NCBI GenBank assembly: GCA_963767475.1
Contig: CAVYEI010000003.1
Location: forward strand, 434,001-498,000
Direction of reading: 5' to 3'
Length of the DNA stretch: 64,000 nt
From: WHSW01 sp963767475
GTDB taxonomy: Bacteria > Actinomycetota > Thermoleophilia > Solirubrobacterales > 70-9
This document shows, in pieces, positions 7,685 through 15,170 of the stretch. The notes under the pieces were generated by a model. The model did not search any database. It was given only the letters and a program-made list of their open reading frames with translations, and was not told the DNA's origin. Position numbers and translations under genes: made by a program. Numbering within the stretch: position 1 is the first letter of the stretch; each line of letters opens with the position of its first letter.

Positions 7685-9697
7685 CTAGGGCTTCGCCGGG
7701 GCGAGCCCGGCCGGCTGGGGCGGCGGCGGCAGCCCGGCGGCGGGATCGGAGCCGAGCCGCGGAAAGACATGCTCGGCGAACAGCTCGACCACACCGGGGT
7801 CGAACTGGGTACCTGCGCAGCTGCGCAGTTCGGCGAGGGCCTCGGCGGGAGCCATCGGCGTCCGGTAGGGGCGCTCCTCGGTCATCGCCTCGAAGGCGTC
7901 GCAGACGAAGATGATCCGGGCGCCGAACGGGATCTGCTCACCGGCGAGGCGATCCGGATAGCCCTCGCCGTCCCAGCGCTCGTGGCTCGAGCGCACCAGC
8001 TTGGCGACCGGGCCCATCGCCGGCGCCACGGCGAGAATGCGCTCCCCGATCGTCGTGTGGGTGCGCATCAGCTCCCACTCGTCATCCTCGAGCGGCCTCG
8101 GCTTGTGCAGGATCTTGTCCGGAATCGCGACCTTGCCGATGTCGTGCAGTTCCGCCGCCCGGACGAGCGAATCGAGGGCCTCGGCATCGAGGTTCGCAGC
8201 GCGGCCGATCTCGGCGGCGAGCAGCGCAACCCCGCGCAGGTGGTCGCCGAGACCCGGCTCGCCCTCGCGCACGACGCGGACGAGTACGTCGTGGGCCTGA
8301 CGCTGGGCCGAGCTCGAGCGCTGGCCCTTGACCTCGTACATCCGCGAGTCTGCGATCCGCAGCGCCTCGGTCGGGTCGGCCGCCTCATCCGGGAGCACGA
8401 CGGCGCCCGACGATGCGGTGATGTCAAATCCATCGCCGTGCTCGCTGAGGCCCGCCGAAGCGACCGCGAGCACGCCCTCGACATCTTCGTGTCCACCGGC
8501 GATCAGGACGCAGAACTCATCCCCGCCAAGGCGAAACGCCGTCCCCTGCGGAGCCACCGAGTTCGCCAGATGGCGGCCGAGCCGCTGCAGCAGCAGGTCG
8601 CCGGCGGGATGGCCGAAGCTGTCGTTGTAGGCCTTGAATCCGTCGAGATCGAAGATCGCGAAGATCACCTCGCTTGGTCCCTCCGCCGAGCGGGCAAGCC
8701 GGGCCATCAGCGAACGCCGGTTGTCGAGGCCGGTGAGCGCGTCGGTGACCGCGTCGTGGCGGACCGCGCCGAGCAGCGCCTGGTTATCGCGGAAGCTGAG
8801 CACGAGCCGCAGCACCACGGCGACCAGGGTCGCAACGGCGAGCCAGATCGAGAGCTCGCTGAGACGGTCGTAGTGATCCCAGGTGAGCACGCCGACGGCG
8901 ATCGTCGTGAACACGGTCGGAAAGAGGATCGAGTGAGACTCGCGCTGCTCCTCACGCGCCTTCGTTCTCGCGAAGGCCGCGGCAGCGGCGATCGAGACGC
9001 CGCCGATCAACCACAGGGAATCGAGGAAGACGCCGTTGACGTAGGTCCCGATCGCCGTCTGGTAGAGGTAGATCGCGTCGGCGACGCCCCAGACCGCGAT
9101 CCCGATTCCGATCAGCAGCCAGCTACGGCCGGCCCTGAGCCCGGCGACGGTGAACCCGGCGATCAGCAAGGAGAGCAGGAGCACGTCGCCGAGCGGATAG
9201 GCAAGGTTGGTCATCACCGTCGAGGGGTCGCCCTCGGTCAGCCCGACGAGCGCCGGTGAGAGCACGGCGGTCGCCAGCGCCGCGCCGGCGAGCCCGCCGA
9301 TCGCACCGTCAAGCCAAGCGCCGGCCGAGAACCGCACCTGGCGGCGGACCAGGAGCAGCACGCCGACGTACCAGAACGGATAGGCGAGCAGGTAGCCGAG
9401 GTCGGCCAGGGACGGGTAGGGCGCATTCTTGACGCCGGCGAGCTCCATCACCCAGTAGACGTCGCCGGCCATCCATGCAGCGAGGCCGAGCCCGAATGCG
9501 ACCCAGATCCAGCGCTCGGCGGTGGGCTCGATCGCGCGCACAAAGCAGACGAGCGCGGCGAGGACGAGCACGCCGTGGTAGAGCCAGAGGGTGACGAATT
9601 GATTGATCTCACCCTTGCCGAGACCGCTCACCCAGGCGATGTGCACGAGCACTCCGAGCGCTGCGAGCCCGAGCGGCAGCCATAGAAGAAGCTTCAT
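7685..9697 (-). CDS. membrane GGDEF plus HD-GYP protein (c-di-GMP turnover), copy 2
   Basis: 670 residues from the ATG at 9697 (MKLLLWLPLG); a GTG 12 codons upstream is possible but would put polar residues before the first helix. Same architecture as copy 1: a multi-helix membrane N-terminus, GGDEF near residue 388 in a complete LGGDEF motif, and HD-GYP with HDIGKVAIP near 516 and GEGYPDRLAGE near 577. Identity to copy 1 looks high throughout and is greatest in the HD-GYP part. The C-terminal ~25 residues are Pro-rich and differ. The pair probably arose by tandem duplication and may respond to different membrane signals. Confidence 0.9.
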   Translation of the reverse strand: MKLLLWLPLGLAALGVLVHIAWVSGLGKGEINQFVTLWLYHGVLVLAALVCFVRAIEPTAERWIWVAFGLGLAAWMAGDVYWVMELAGVKNAPYPSLADLGYLLAYPFWYVGVLLLVRRQVRFSAGAWLDGAIGGLAGAALATAVLSPALVGLTEGDPSTVMTNLAYPLGDVLLLSLLIAGFTVAGLRAGRSWLLIGIGIAVWGVADAIYLYQTAIGTYVNGVFLDSLWLIGGVSIAAAAAFARTKAREEQRESHSILFPTVFTTIAVGVLTWDHYDRLSELSIWLAVATLVAVVLRLVLSFRDNQALLGAVRHDAVTDALTGLDNRRSLMARLARSAEGPSEVIFAIFDLDGFKAYNDSFGHPAGDLLLQRLGRHLANSVAPQGTAFRLGGDEFCVLIAGGHEDVEGVLAVASAGLSEHGDGFDITASSGAVVLPDEAADPTEALRIADSRMYEVKGQRSSSAQRQAHDVLVRVVREGEPGLGDHLRGVALLAAEIGRAANLDAEALDSLVRAAELHDIGKVAIPDKILHKPRPLEDDEWELMRTHTTIGERILAVAPAMGPVAKLVRSSHERWDGEGYPDRLAGEQIPFGARIIFVCDAFEAMTEERPYRTPMAPAEALAELRSCAGTQFDPGVVELFAEHVFPRLGSDPAAGLPPPPQPAGLAPAKP

Positions 9698-9767
9698 ATG
9701 TCGGCTCGCGGCTGCCTGGATCGAGGAGGGCACCTGTTGTTCGTATCGGCGCCCCGCCGAACATGCG

Positions 9768-9811
9768 CGAGCCGCACTGGACGCGCCACGCCTGCGCAGG
9801 CGCGCGGCTCG
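9768..9811 (-). terminator. nested hairpin downstream of the TetR-monooxygenase operon
   Basis: CGAGCCGC (9768-9775) pairs with GCGGCTCG (9804-9811), and inside it lies the perfect palindrome CGCCTGCGCAGGCG (9789-9802). It sits 16 bp beyond the stop of the last gene of the minus-strand operon and before the next minus-strand gene. There is no T-run, as is usual for actinobacterial hairpin terminators. It could instead be a regulatory element of the downstream gene. Confidence 0.4.
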
Positions 9812-9826
9812 AGGCCGCCTGGTGCG

Positions 9827-10666
9827 CTATTCGGGCCGGTCGGCGGCGAAGAAGCGAGCCAGCAGGTCGCCGATCCGCTCCGGCTCCTCCTCCTGAAGGA
9901 AGTGCCCGCAGTCGGCGAGCGGGGTGACCTCTGCCTGGGGCAGGTCGCCCGCGAGCCGCGCCATCGTCTCCCCCACATCCGGCAGGATCCGGTCGCGCTC
10001 GCCGTAGATCACCCGCACCGGGACCTCGAGCGAGCCGATGCCGGCGGCGATCTCGCCGAAGCCCTCGACCTCGAGGCCGATGCCGGCGTCGGCGAGCGCG
10101 CGGCGATCCGCCTCGGTCTGAAACGGCTCCCGGACCGCGGCCAGCGACTCATCGGTGAGCTTCGACTCGTCGGCGAGGCCGAGCTTCATCGCCGCCTCGA
10201 GCCCGGCGGGACTGGTCAGCACCTCGCGCACCTCGGGATTGGAGCAGGCCTCGATGAACTGCAGCACCGCCGCGGAGAACTCCGGGTAGACGAGCGTGTT
10301 GAGGACCGCGACCGAGGTCACCCGCTGCGGCCGGCCGATCGCCCAATGCAGGCCGACCGGACCGCCGAGGTCGTGGACCGCGATCGCGACCGAGTCGACG
10401 CCGAGCGCCTCGAGCAGACCGTCGATCGCGGTCTCGAAGAGTTCGAAGTCGTAGGTGACGCCGGTGGGCTTCGAGGAGCCCCCGAAGCCGGGCAGGTCGA
10501 TCGCGATCGCGCGGTTTCGCTCGGCGATCGCCGGCATCAGCCCCCGCCACAGATAGGAGGAGGTCGGCCAGCCGTGGATCAGCAGCACCGGCGGACCGGA
10601 GCCGAGCTCGCGGTAGGCGATCTCGAGCTCGCCGACCGCGGCTCGCTGAAGGGGCGGCGCGCTCAT
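9827..10666 (-). CDS. alpha/beta hydrolase with Asp nucleophile (epoxide hydrolase/dehalogenase-like)
   Basis: A 279-residue alpha/beta hydrolase. HGWPTSSYLW supplies the HGxP oxyanion loop, and the nucleophile motif is VHDLGGPVGL, placing Asp (about residue 99) where lipases carry Ser. GERDRILP and CGHFLQEEEPE give the acid and the catalytic histidine. An Asp nucleophile after His is typical of epoxide hydrolases and haloalkane dehalogenases; I cannot separate the two because the halide- or epoxide-binding Trp/Tyr residues are not clear. Its ATG overlaps the stop of the thioesterase gene in an ATGA, and it is the last gene of the five-gene operon. Its neighbours suggest it handles an intermediate made by the monooxygenase. 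Confidence 0.82.
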   Translation of the reverse strand: MSAPPLQRAAVGELEIAYRELGSGPPVLLIHGWPTSSYLWRGLMPAIAERNRAIAIDLPGFGGSSKPTGVTYDFELFETAIDGLLEALGVDSVAIAVHDLGGPVGLHWAIGRPQRVTSVAVLNTLVYPEFSAAVLQFIEACSNPEVREVLTSPAGLEAAMKLGLADESKLTDESLAAVREPFQTEADRRALADAGIGLEVEGFGEIAAGIGSLEVPVRVIYGERDRILPDVGETMARLAGDLPQAEVTPLADCGHFLQEEEPERIGDLLARFFAADRPE

Positions 10667-11376
10667 TCGCCCGCCAGCCTAATCGAGGCATGCAGGACGC
10701 CATCGGCGCCCTCGATCCAGAGTCCCTGCCGATCGCTGACGACGAAGGCCTTGCCCGGCAGCGCCGGGTCGCGGTGCTCGATCTCTGCGTCGATCGCCTC
10801 CGGCTCGGCGGTGGCGAAGCGCTCCTCGAGCGGCTCCCAGTAGTGCGAGTTGTTGACGTGGCCGGCGACGTCGACGTCGGCGGCGCGGAAGCTCCACGGG
10901 GATCGCTCGCAGTCGGCCGGCGGCTCGGGGTGCCCGAGCCGAACCGACGCGCCGCGGCCGGCCGCACTCTCTCGGTAGAGCTCGAGGAAGCGATCCGGGA
11001 ATCTGCCCGGCCGCCCCTGGTCGTTGATCCAGACCCATACCGCGACCGCGTCGACCGCCGCTGTCGCACCACGGATCGTCGTCCGGCGCTCGGCGGAGAA
11101 GCGACCGATGCCGCTGCAGAAGGTGCGCAGCGTGACCGGCTCGCCAAACCGCGGGAACGCCTCGACCCGTAGCCGCATCCGGCGCACGATCCACGCCCCG
11201 CCCTCGTTGAAGCCCGCGTCGAGCACGTCGGCATAGGCGACGTCCTGGAGCCAGCGCGCGATCGCGTCTACGCGCACCCTGCCGCTGGCGATCCCGTCGG
11301 CGATCCCGGGCATCAGCGTCTGCTCGAAGACCCGCCCCGAGGCCGGCTCGCCCGAGACCAGCTCAGCGAGCGGCAC
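10663..11376 (-). CDS. acyl-ACP thioesterase-like double hotdog protein
   Basis: 237 residues from GTG 11376. Two hotdog halves are visible. The N-terminal one contains RVRVDAIARWLQDVAYAD and the WIVRRMRLRVEAFPRFGEPVTLRTF strand/helix pattern, and the C-terminal one contains DVDVAGHVNNSHYW. The motif with Asn-His in HVNNSHYW is that of FatA/FatB-type acyl-ACP thioesterases. It would hydrolyse an acyl thioester; in this catabolic operon an acyl-CoA substrate is as likely as acyl-ACP. GTG 11376 is preferred over ATG 11412 because AGGG precedes it and it overlaps the monooxygenase stop by only 14 bp. The stop overlaps the next start (ATGA). Confidence 0.78.
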   Translation of the reverse strand: MPLAELVSGEPASGRVFEQTLMPGIADGIASGRVRVDAIARWLQDVAYADVLDAGFNEGGAWIVRRMRLRVEAFPRFGEPVTLRTFCSGIGRFSAERRTTIRGATAAVDAVAVWVWINDQGRPGRFPDRFLELYRESAAGRGASVRLGHPEPPADCERSPWSFRAADVDVAGHVNNSHYWEPLEERFATAEPEAIDAEIEHRDPALPGKAFVVSDRQGLWIEGADGVLHASIRLAGE

Positions 11377-12721
11377 GCTCGCGCCCTGTTTGCAGCTCGC
11401 GTTCGGAGTCACGCATCCACTCGTCGAAGTCGACCTCCATCGTGTGGCGCTTGGAGCTGTAGAAGCGGCGGGCGTGTGCCTCGCGCGCCGCGTCGATCTC
11501 GGCTCGCATCTCCTCGACCGGAGGGAGCGCGTACTCGCCGCGCAGCAGCGTCGCGATCCACTTCGACTGCTGCTCGGCCATCGGCATGATCGCGCCGAGC
11601 GGTTGCGCCAGGCCGAGGAAGTAGACGCCCTCGATCTCCGGGTGGAAGGTTCGCCGGTACAGCGGCAGGTCGTTGGCGGGCGCGGAGATCAGCTGCTCGT
11701 CGAAGAACGGGAAGCTGACCTTGTAGCCGGTGCAGTAGATGATCACGTCGGCCTCAACCTCGCTGCCGTCCTCGAACAGGACCTTGTCGCCGCGCAACTC
11801 GCGAATGTTGGGCTTCGGGATCACGACGCCGGCGGCGAGCCGGTCGTGGATCTCATCGGAGACGGTCGGGTGAGCGTGACCGACCTTGTGGTCGGCCTCG
11901 GCGACCCCGTACTCGGCGACGTCGCCCGAGCGCATCCGCAGCACCTCGAACCCCTTCTGCTTCAGATACCAGGGCAGCCACGGCGGAGCGAGCATCTGGT
12001 CGATCGGGGTCCGTTTGCGCCCGAGGCGCTTGCGCAGGACGTGGACCCCGCGGCGCAGCGAGAGGTAGGCGGCCGCGCCGGCGTCGGCGGCATCGCGGGC
12101 GATGTCCATGCCGCTGTTGCCGCCGCCGACGACGACCACCCGCTTGCCGACGAGCTGGGCCGGCTCGCGGTAATCGTGCGAATGCATCTCCAGCCCGGCG
12201 AAGTCGCCCGCAAACGGCGGCTCCGGCCAGCGCGGATCCCAGTGGTGGCCGTTACCCACGACGATGGCGTCGTAGCGGCGCTTCTCCGAGTTCGCGGTCA
12301 CTTCCCAGGTGCCGTCCTCGAGCCGCTCGCAGTGGGTCACCTCGGTGTTGAAGGTGATCGTCTCGCGGATCCCGAAGTGGTCGACGTAGCGGTCGAAGTA
12401 GTCGCCGACGTCTTCGTGCGGGGGATAGTCCTCGGAGCCGAGCGGGAAATCCGAATACGACATCCGCGGCCCGGATGTGTTCATCTCCAGGGTCGAGTAG
12501 CAGCCCGACAACCCGTTCGGGTTACGGAACTTCCACAGGCCGCCGACCACGGGCCCGGCCTCGAAGCAGTCGAACGGGATCCGAGCCTCATAGAGCGCCT
12601 TCGCCGCGGCGATCCCACACGAGCCGGCGCCGATCACGCAGGCTCGGGGCAGCGAGGGGTCGGGCTCGATCGCGCCCTCCGGCCGTGGCGGAGCAGGGTC
12701 GCCGCGGACCAGATAGCCCAT
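11363..12721 (-). CDS. flavin-containing monooxygenase (FMO/Baeyer-Villiger family)
   Basis: A 452-residue class B flavin monooxygenase. FAD-binding GAGSCG lies at 31-36, followed by FDCFEAGPVVGGLWKF. The FMO fingerprint F-x-G-x-x-x-H-x-x-x-Y appears as FAGLEMHSHDY, and the NADPH-binding motif GGGNSG follows at once. YCTGYKVSFPFF matches the C-terminal conserved region. These enzymes insert one oxygen atom into ketones (Baeyer-Villiger) or oxygenate N or S atoms using NADPH and O2. ATG at 12721 overlaps the stop of the upstream hydrolase (TGATG). An ester-cleaving hydrolase beside it and an acetone carboxylase operon nearby favour ketone oxidation, but this is inference. Confidence 0.88.
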   Translation of the reverse strand: MGYLVRGDPAPPRPEGAIEPDPSLPRACVIGAGSCGIAAAKALYEARIPFDCFEAGPVVGGLWKFRNPNGLSGCYSTLEMNTSGPRMSYSDFPLGSEDYPPHEDVGDYFDRYVDHFGIRETITFNTEVTHCERLEDGTWEVTANSEKRRYDAIVVGNGHHWDPRWPEPPFAGDFAGLEMHSHDYREPAQLVGKRVVVVGGGNSGMDIARDAADAGAAAYLSLRRGVHVLRKRLGRKRTPIDQMLAPPWLPWYLKQKGFEVLRMRSGDVAEYGVAEADHKVGHAHPTVSDEIHDRLAAGVVIPKPNIRELRGDKVLFEDGSEVEADVIIYCTGYKVSFPFFDEQLISAPANDLPLYRRTFHPEIEGVYFLGLAQPLGAIMPMAEQQSKWIATLLRGEYALPPVEEMRAEIDAAREAHARRFYSSKRHTMEVDFDEWMRDSERELQTGRERAAR

Positions 12722-13623
12722 CAGGCGGCTCGGCGGGCGTTCGAGTCGATCTCGTCGGCAAACGTGCGGTGCAGCTCGGGGGGAAGATCGTGGCCCATCC
12801 CCTCGATCATCCGCAGCCGCGCGCCGGGGATCGCCCTCGCGGTCGCCCTGCCGCCGATCGGCCGCACCAGCGGATCGACCGTGCCATGGATGACGAGCGC
12901 CGGGAGATCGAGACCCCGCAGCCGCCGGGTGCGATTGCCCGAGCAGTTGACCGCGTGCAGCTGCCGGGCGACGCCCGGCGGGTGGAAGCTGCGGTCGTAG
13001 GCGCGCCCGACGAGCCCGCGGAAACGCTCCTCGTTCATCGGGTAGGCGGGCGAGCCGATCACCTTGAACGTCTTCACCGCCTGCTCGACATAGCCCTCGC
13101 GGCTCGACGGCGGTTTCGCCATCAGCAGGGCGAAGGCGCGCCAGCGCGGGAACCTGAAGCGCCGGTCTCCGGTCGTCGACATGATCGAGCACAGCGAACG
13201 CACGCGCTGACGGTGGTCGATCGCCAGCTGCTGGGCGATCATCCCGCCCATCGAGGCCCCGACCACGTGCGCGTCCTCGATTCCGAGGTGGTCGAGCAGC
13301 GCCACGGTGTCGGTCGCCATGTCGCTGAGCAGGTAGGCGGGCTTGCCGTACCCGAACATCATCGCGCCGTTGCCCGGCATCCCGGCCTCGTCGAGCTTCG
13401 TCGAGTGGCCGATGTCGCGGTTGTCGAAGCGGACCACGCGGTAGCCGCGCTCGCCGAGCAAACCGCAGAACTCCTCGTCCCAGTGGATCATCTGCGTCGC
13501 CAGCCCCATGATCAGGACCAGCGGCTCGCCGTCGGGGTCTCCGAACTCCTCATAGGCGATCTCGATCCCGTTGACCGCGGCGATCCGCTCGCCGGCGACG
13601 CTCTCCACAACCCCTTCGCTCAT
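12721..13623 (-). CDS. alpha/beta hydrolase (Ser nucleophile)
   Basis: A 300-residue hydrolase with nucleophile elbow VVGASMGGM (Ser about 124), HGTVDPLV around the catalytic acid, and GMGHDLPPE at the catalytic His. FDNRDIGHS and LIMGLATQMIHW are typical of the esterase group that includes anthracycline methylesterase-like proteins. It closely resembles the hydrolase at 33307-34200. Its position between TetR and the flavin monooxygenase, with start/stop overlap, suggests cleavage of the ester product of a Baeyer-Villiger step. The TetR stop is only 10 bp upstream. Confidence 0.87.
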   Translation of the reverse strand: MSEGVVESVAGERIAAVNGIEIAYEEFGDPDGEPLVLIMGLATQMIHWDEEFCGLLGERGYRVVRFDNRDIGHSTKLDEAGMPGNGAMMFGYGKPAYLLSDMATDTVALLDHLGIEDAHVVGASMGGMIAQQLAIDHRQRVRSLCSIMSTTGDRRFRFPRWRAFALLMAKPPSSREGYVEQAVKTFKVIGSPAYPMNEERFRGLVGRAYDRSFHPPGVARQLHAVNCSGNRTRRLRGLDLPALVIHGTVDPLVRPIGGRATARAIPGARLRMIEGMGHDLPPELHRTFADEIDSNARRAA

Positions 13624-13633
13624 CGGCGAGAGC

Positions 13634-14218
13634 CTACGGAACCTCTGGCGGCGGCAGCACGCGGAGCATTCGAGCCTGCGCCCGCTCCAAACGCTCCCCG
13701 TCGATCGCGAGCTGCGGGTCGAGCAGCGCCTGAAACAGCAGACCGTTGAAGAGGGCGAGGACCAACCCGCCCGCGTCCTCGCCCGCCTGGTCGTCGCCCA
13801 GGCCGAGGAGCGAGGCGACGTTCGGGCGCGAGCGCCGGAAACCGGCGGTAAGCGTCTTCCTCACCCGTGGGTCGTGCTGGGCCTTGGCGAGCGCAGCGAT
13901 GAAGTTGCTCGCCAATCCGGCGTGGCGGAGGCGAGTCGCCTCGACCACCTCGTTGGCGCGCCGGAACCTCGCCGGCGGCTCGGCGGAGGCGAGAGCGCCC
14001 ATCCTCTCCTCGATCTCATCGAGCCAGCGATCGAGGCCTACCGTCACCGCCTCCGTCACCAGCTCGTCCTTGGATCCGAAGTGGTAGCCGATCGAGGCGA
14101 GGTTGGCACCGGATTCGCTGGCGATCGCTCGCGCGGTGATCCGCTCCGGCGGCAGACGCTCGAGGCAGCGCAGCGTGCCCTCGATCAGGTTCGCGCGGTT
14201 GCTGCGCTGGGGGCTCAC
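13634..14218 (-). CDS. TetR-family transcriptional regulator
   Basis: 194 residues. The N-terminal helix-turn-helix is clear: ERITARAIASESGANLASIGYHFGSKDEL, with the recognition-helix motif SIGYHFGSK. The C-terminal ligand domain is variable. GTG start at 14218. It is the first gene of the minus-strand operon running through hydrolase, monooxygenase, thioesterase and second hydrolase (gaps of 10 bp or overlaps), so it probably represses its own operon and perhaps the divergent DoxX-like gene. The ligand is unknown. Confidence 0.87.
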   Translation of the reverse strand: MSPQRSNRANLIEGTLRCLERLPPERITARAIASESGANLASIGYHFGSKDELVTEAVTVGLDRWLDEIEERMGALASAEPPARFRRANEVVEATRLRHAGLASNFIAALAKAQHDPRVRKTLTAGFRRSRPNVASLLGLGDDQAGEDAGGLVLALFNGLLFQALLDPQLAIDGERLERAQARMLRVLPPPEVP

Positions 14219-14298
14219 CGTTCTCTTCGGATTTCGCTCAATCTAAACATTTGTATATATTCACGATACGCCCCCACACCGACGGAAGGAGCTCCGCG
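14219..14298. promoter_or_regulatory. divergent promoter region between TetR and DoxX-like genes
   Basis: 80 bp separate the two starts. A short AT-rich island (about 14238-14264, containing ACATTTGTATATATTC) stands out against the GC-rich surroundings. For the plus strand TTCGCT (14233-14238) and TATATT (14256-14261) are spaced by 17 bp, a plausible though weak promoter. A ribosome site AAGGAG lies just before the DoxX ATG. No convincing TetR palindrome was found. Confidence 0.45.
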
Positions 14299-14649
14299 AT
14301 GTTCATTGCCACGGCGGTCGTCTCGGCCGTACTCGCCGCCTGCCTGGTGTTCGCGGCGGTGCGCAAGCTCTCGCACAGCGAGGAGGTCGTGCTCGCGTAC
14401 GCCAGGGCCGGGGTGCCCGAGGAGAGGCTTGACGCGCTGGCGATGATCCTGTTCGCGGCCGCCGCCGGGCTCGTCCTCGGCCTGATCTGGGCGCCGGTCG
14501 GGGTCGCGGCCGCGATCGGCCTGATCCTCTACTTCGCGGTCGCCGTGGGCTTCCACGTCCGGGCCGGCGATCTCGGAAACGTGGCGACGCCGCTCGTTCT
14601 CGAGCTGCTCTCCGTCGCCGCCCTGGTGCTGCGGCTGGCGACGATCTAG
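14299..14649 (+). CDS. DoxX-like small membrane protein
   Basis: 116 residues with four hydrophobic helices. AAVRKLSHSEEVV after the first helix and FHVRAGDLGNVATPLVLELLS near the end match DoxX-like (DoxX_2) proteins, which are four-helix membrane proteins of mostly unknown function, sometimes linked to redox stress. The start is ATG 14299, preceded by AAGGAG at good spacing; a longer frame exists but lacks this site. It is divergent from the TetR gene and converges on the acetone carboxylase gamma gene with a 4-bp stop overlap. Confidence 0.78.
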   Translation: MFIATAVVSAVLAACLVFAAVRKLSHSEEVVLAYARAGVPEERLDALAMILFAAAAGLVLGLIWAPVGVAAAIGLILYFAVAVGFHVRAGDLGNVATPLVLELLSVAALVLRLATI

Positions 14650-15170
14650 GGCAGCTCGCGCCCGAGCCAGCCGCGGTAGAAGCCCTCGACGTCCGGGAGG
14701 AAGTCGTGGACGACCGGGTAGCCGTGCGTGACCGCCTCGACCTCGAGCAGCCGCCCCGAGAGCGGGCAATAGAACTCGCGCAGCTCCATCCACTCGGGGT
14801 CGCAGTGGGCGAGCTTCGGGTAGATCTCGCCGAGCAGCTCGGCCGTGTCGCGGACGAAGACCGGCGCGTGCATCTTCCAGTTCTGATCGAAGCGGCAGAA
14901 GTCATGTCCCGCGTCGGAGCGGATCACGAGCTCGCCGTCGCTGGCCCGGCGGACCAGGTTCAGCGCCTCGCCCATCGGCAGCACGATCGGGTCGTCCCAG
15001 GCAACCCGGTCCTGGAGCACCGCGATCCACTTGTCGAAGCGGTCCGGGTCCTTGTAGCCGGACTGGATCTCCTTGACCTCGCGACGCGTCAGCTGCTCGT
15101 CGAGAGCGCCTCGAGCGTCTCGCGCTCGAGCGGCTTGCCGGCCGACGGCCGGCGGCTCGACCTCGGCCAC
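14646..15170 (-). CDS. acxC: acetone carboxylase gamma subunit (AcxC-like), N-terminus disturbed
   Basis: The body reads SGYKDPDRFDKWIAVLQ, RVAWDDPIVLPMGEALN, NWKMHAPVFVRDT, EIYPKL and REFYCP, then DFLPDVEGFYRGWLG, matching the ~170-residue gamma subunit of acetone carboxylase. The start is uncertain. In the frame used, the N-terminus is unlike the family, whereas the +1 frame just upstream encodes KPLERETLEAL, which does look like the authentic N-terminus; a one-base indel near 15107-15117 would join the two. Family members known to me have CxCGH...CPxCG. Here these positions read SDAGH and CPLSG, so most of the expected zinc-site cysteines are absent. Last gene of the beta-alpha-gamma operon. 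GTG 15170 is nominal. Confidence 0.75.
   Translation of the reverse strand: MAEVEPPAVGRQAARARDARGALDEQLTRREVKEIQSGYKDPDRFDKWIAVLQDRVAWDDPIVLPMGEALNLVRRASDGELVIRSDAGHDFCRFDQNWKMHAPVFVRDTAELLGEIYPKLAHCDPEWMELREFYCPLSGRLLEVEAVTHGYPVVHDFLPDVEGFYRGWLGRELP

Noticed and set aside
6344..9259. A 971-codon open frame on the plus strand opposite the two GGDEF/HD-GYP genes.
   Set aside because: Composition is Arg/Glu/Asp/Gly-rich with no family pattern; it is the antisense of two strongly conserved genes, a common artefact in GC-rich DNA.
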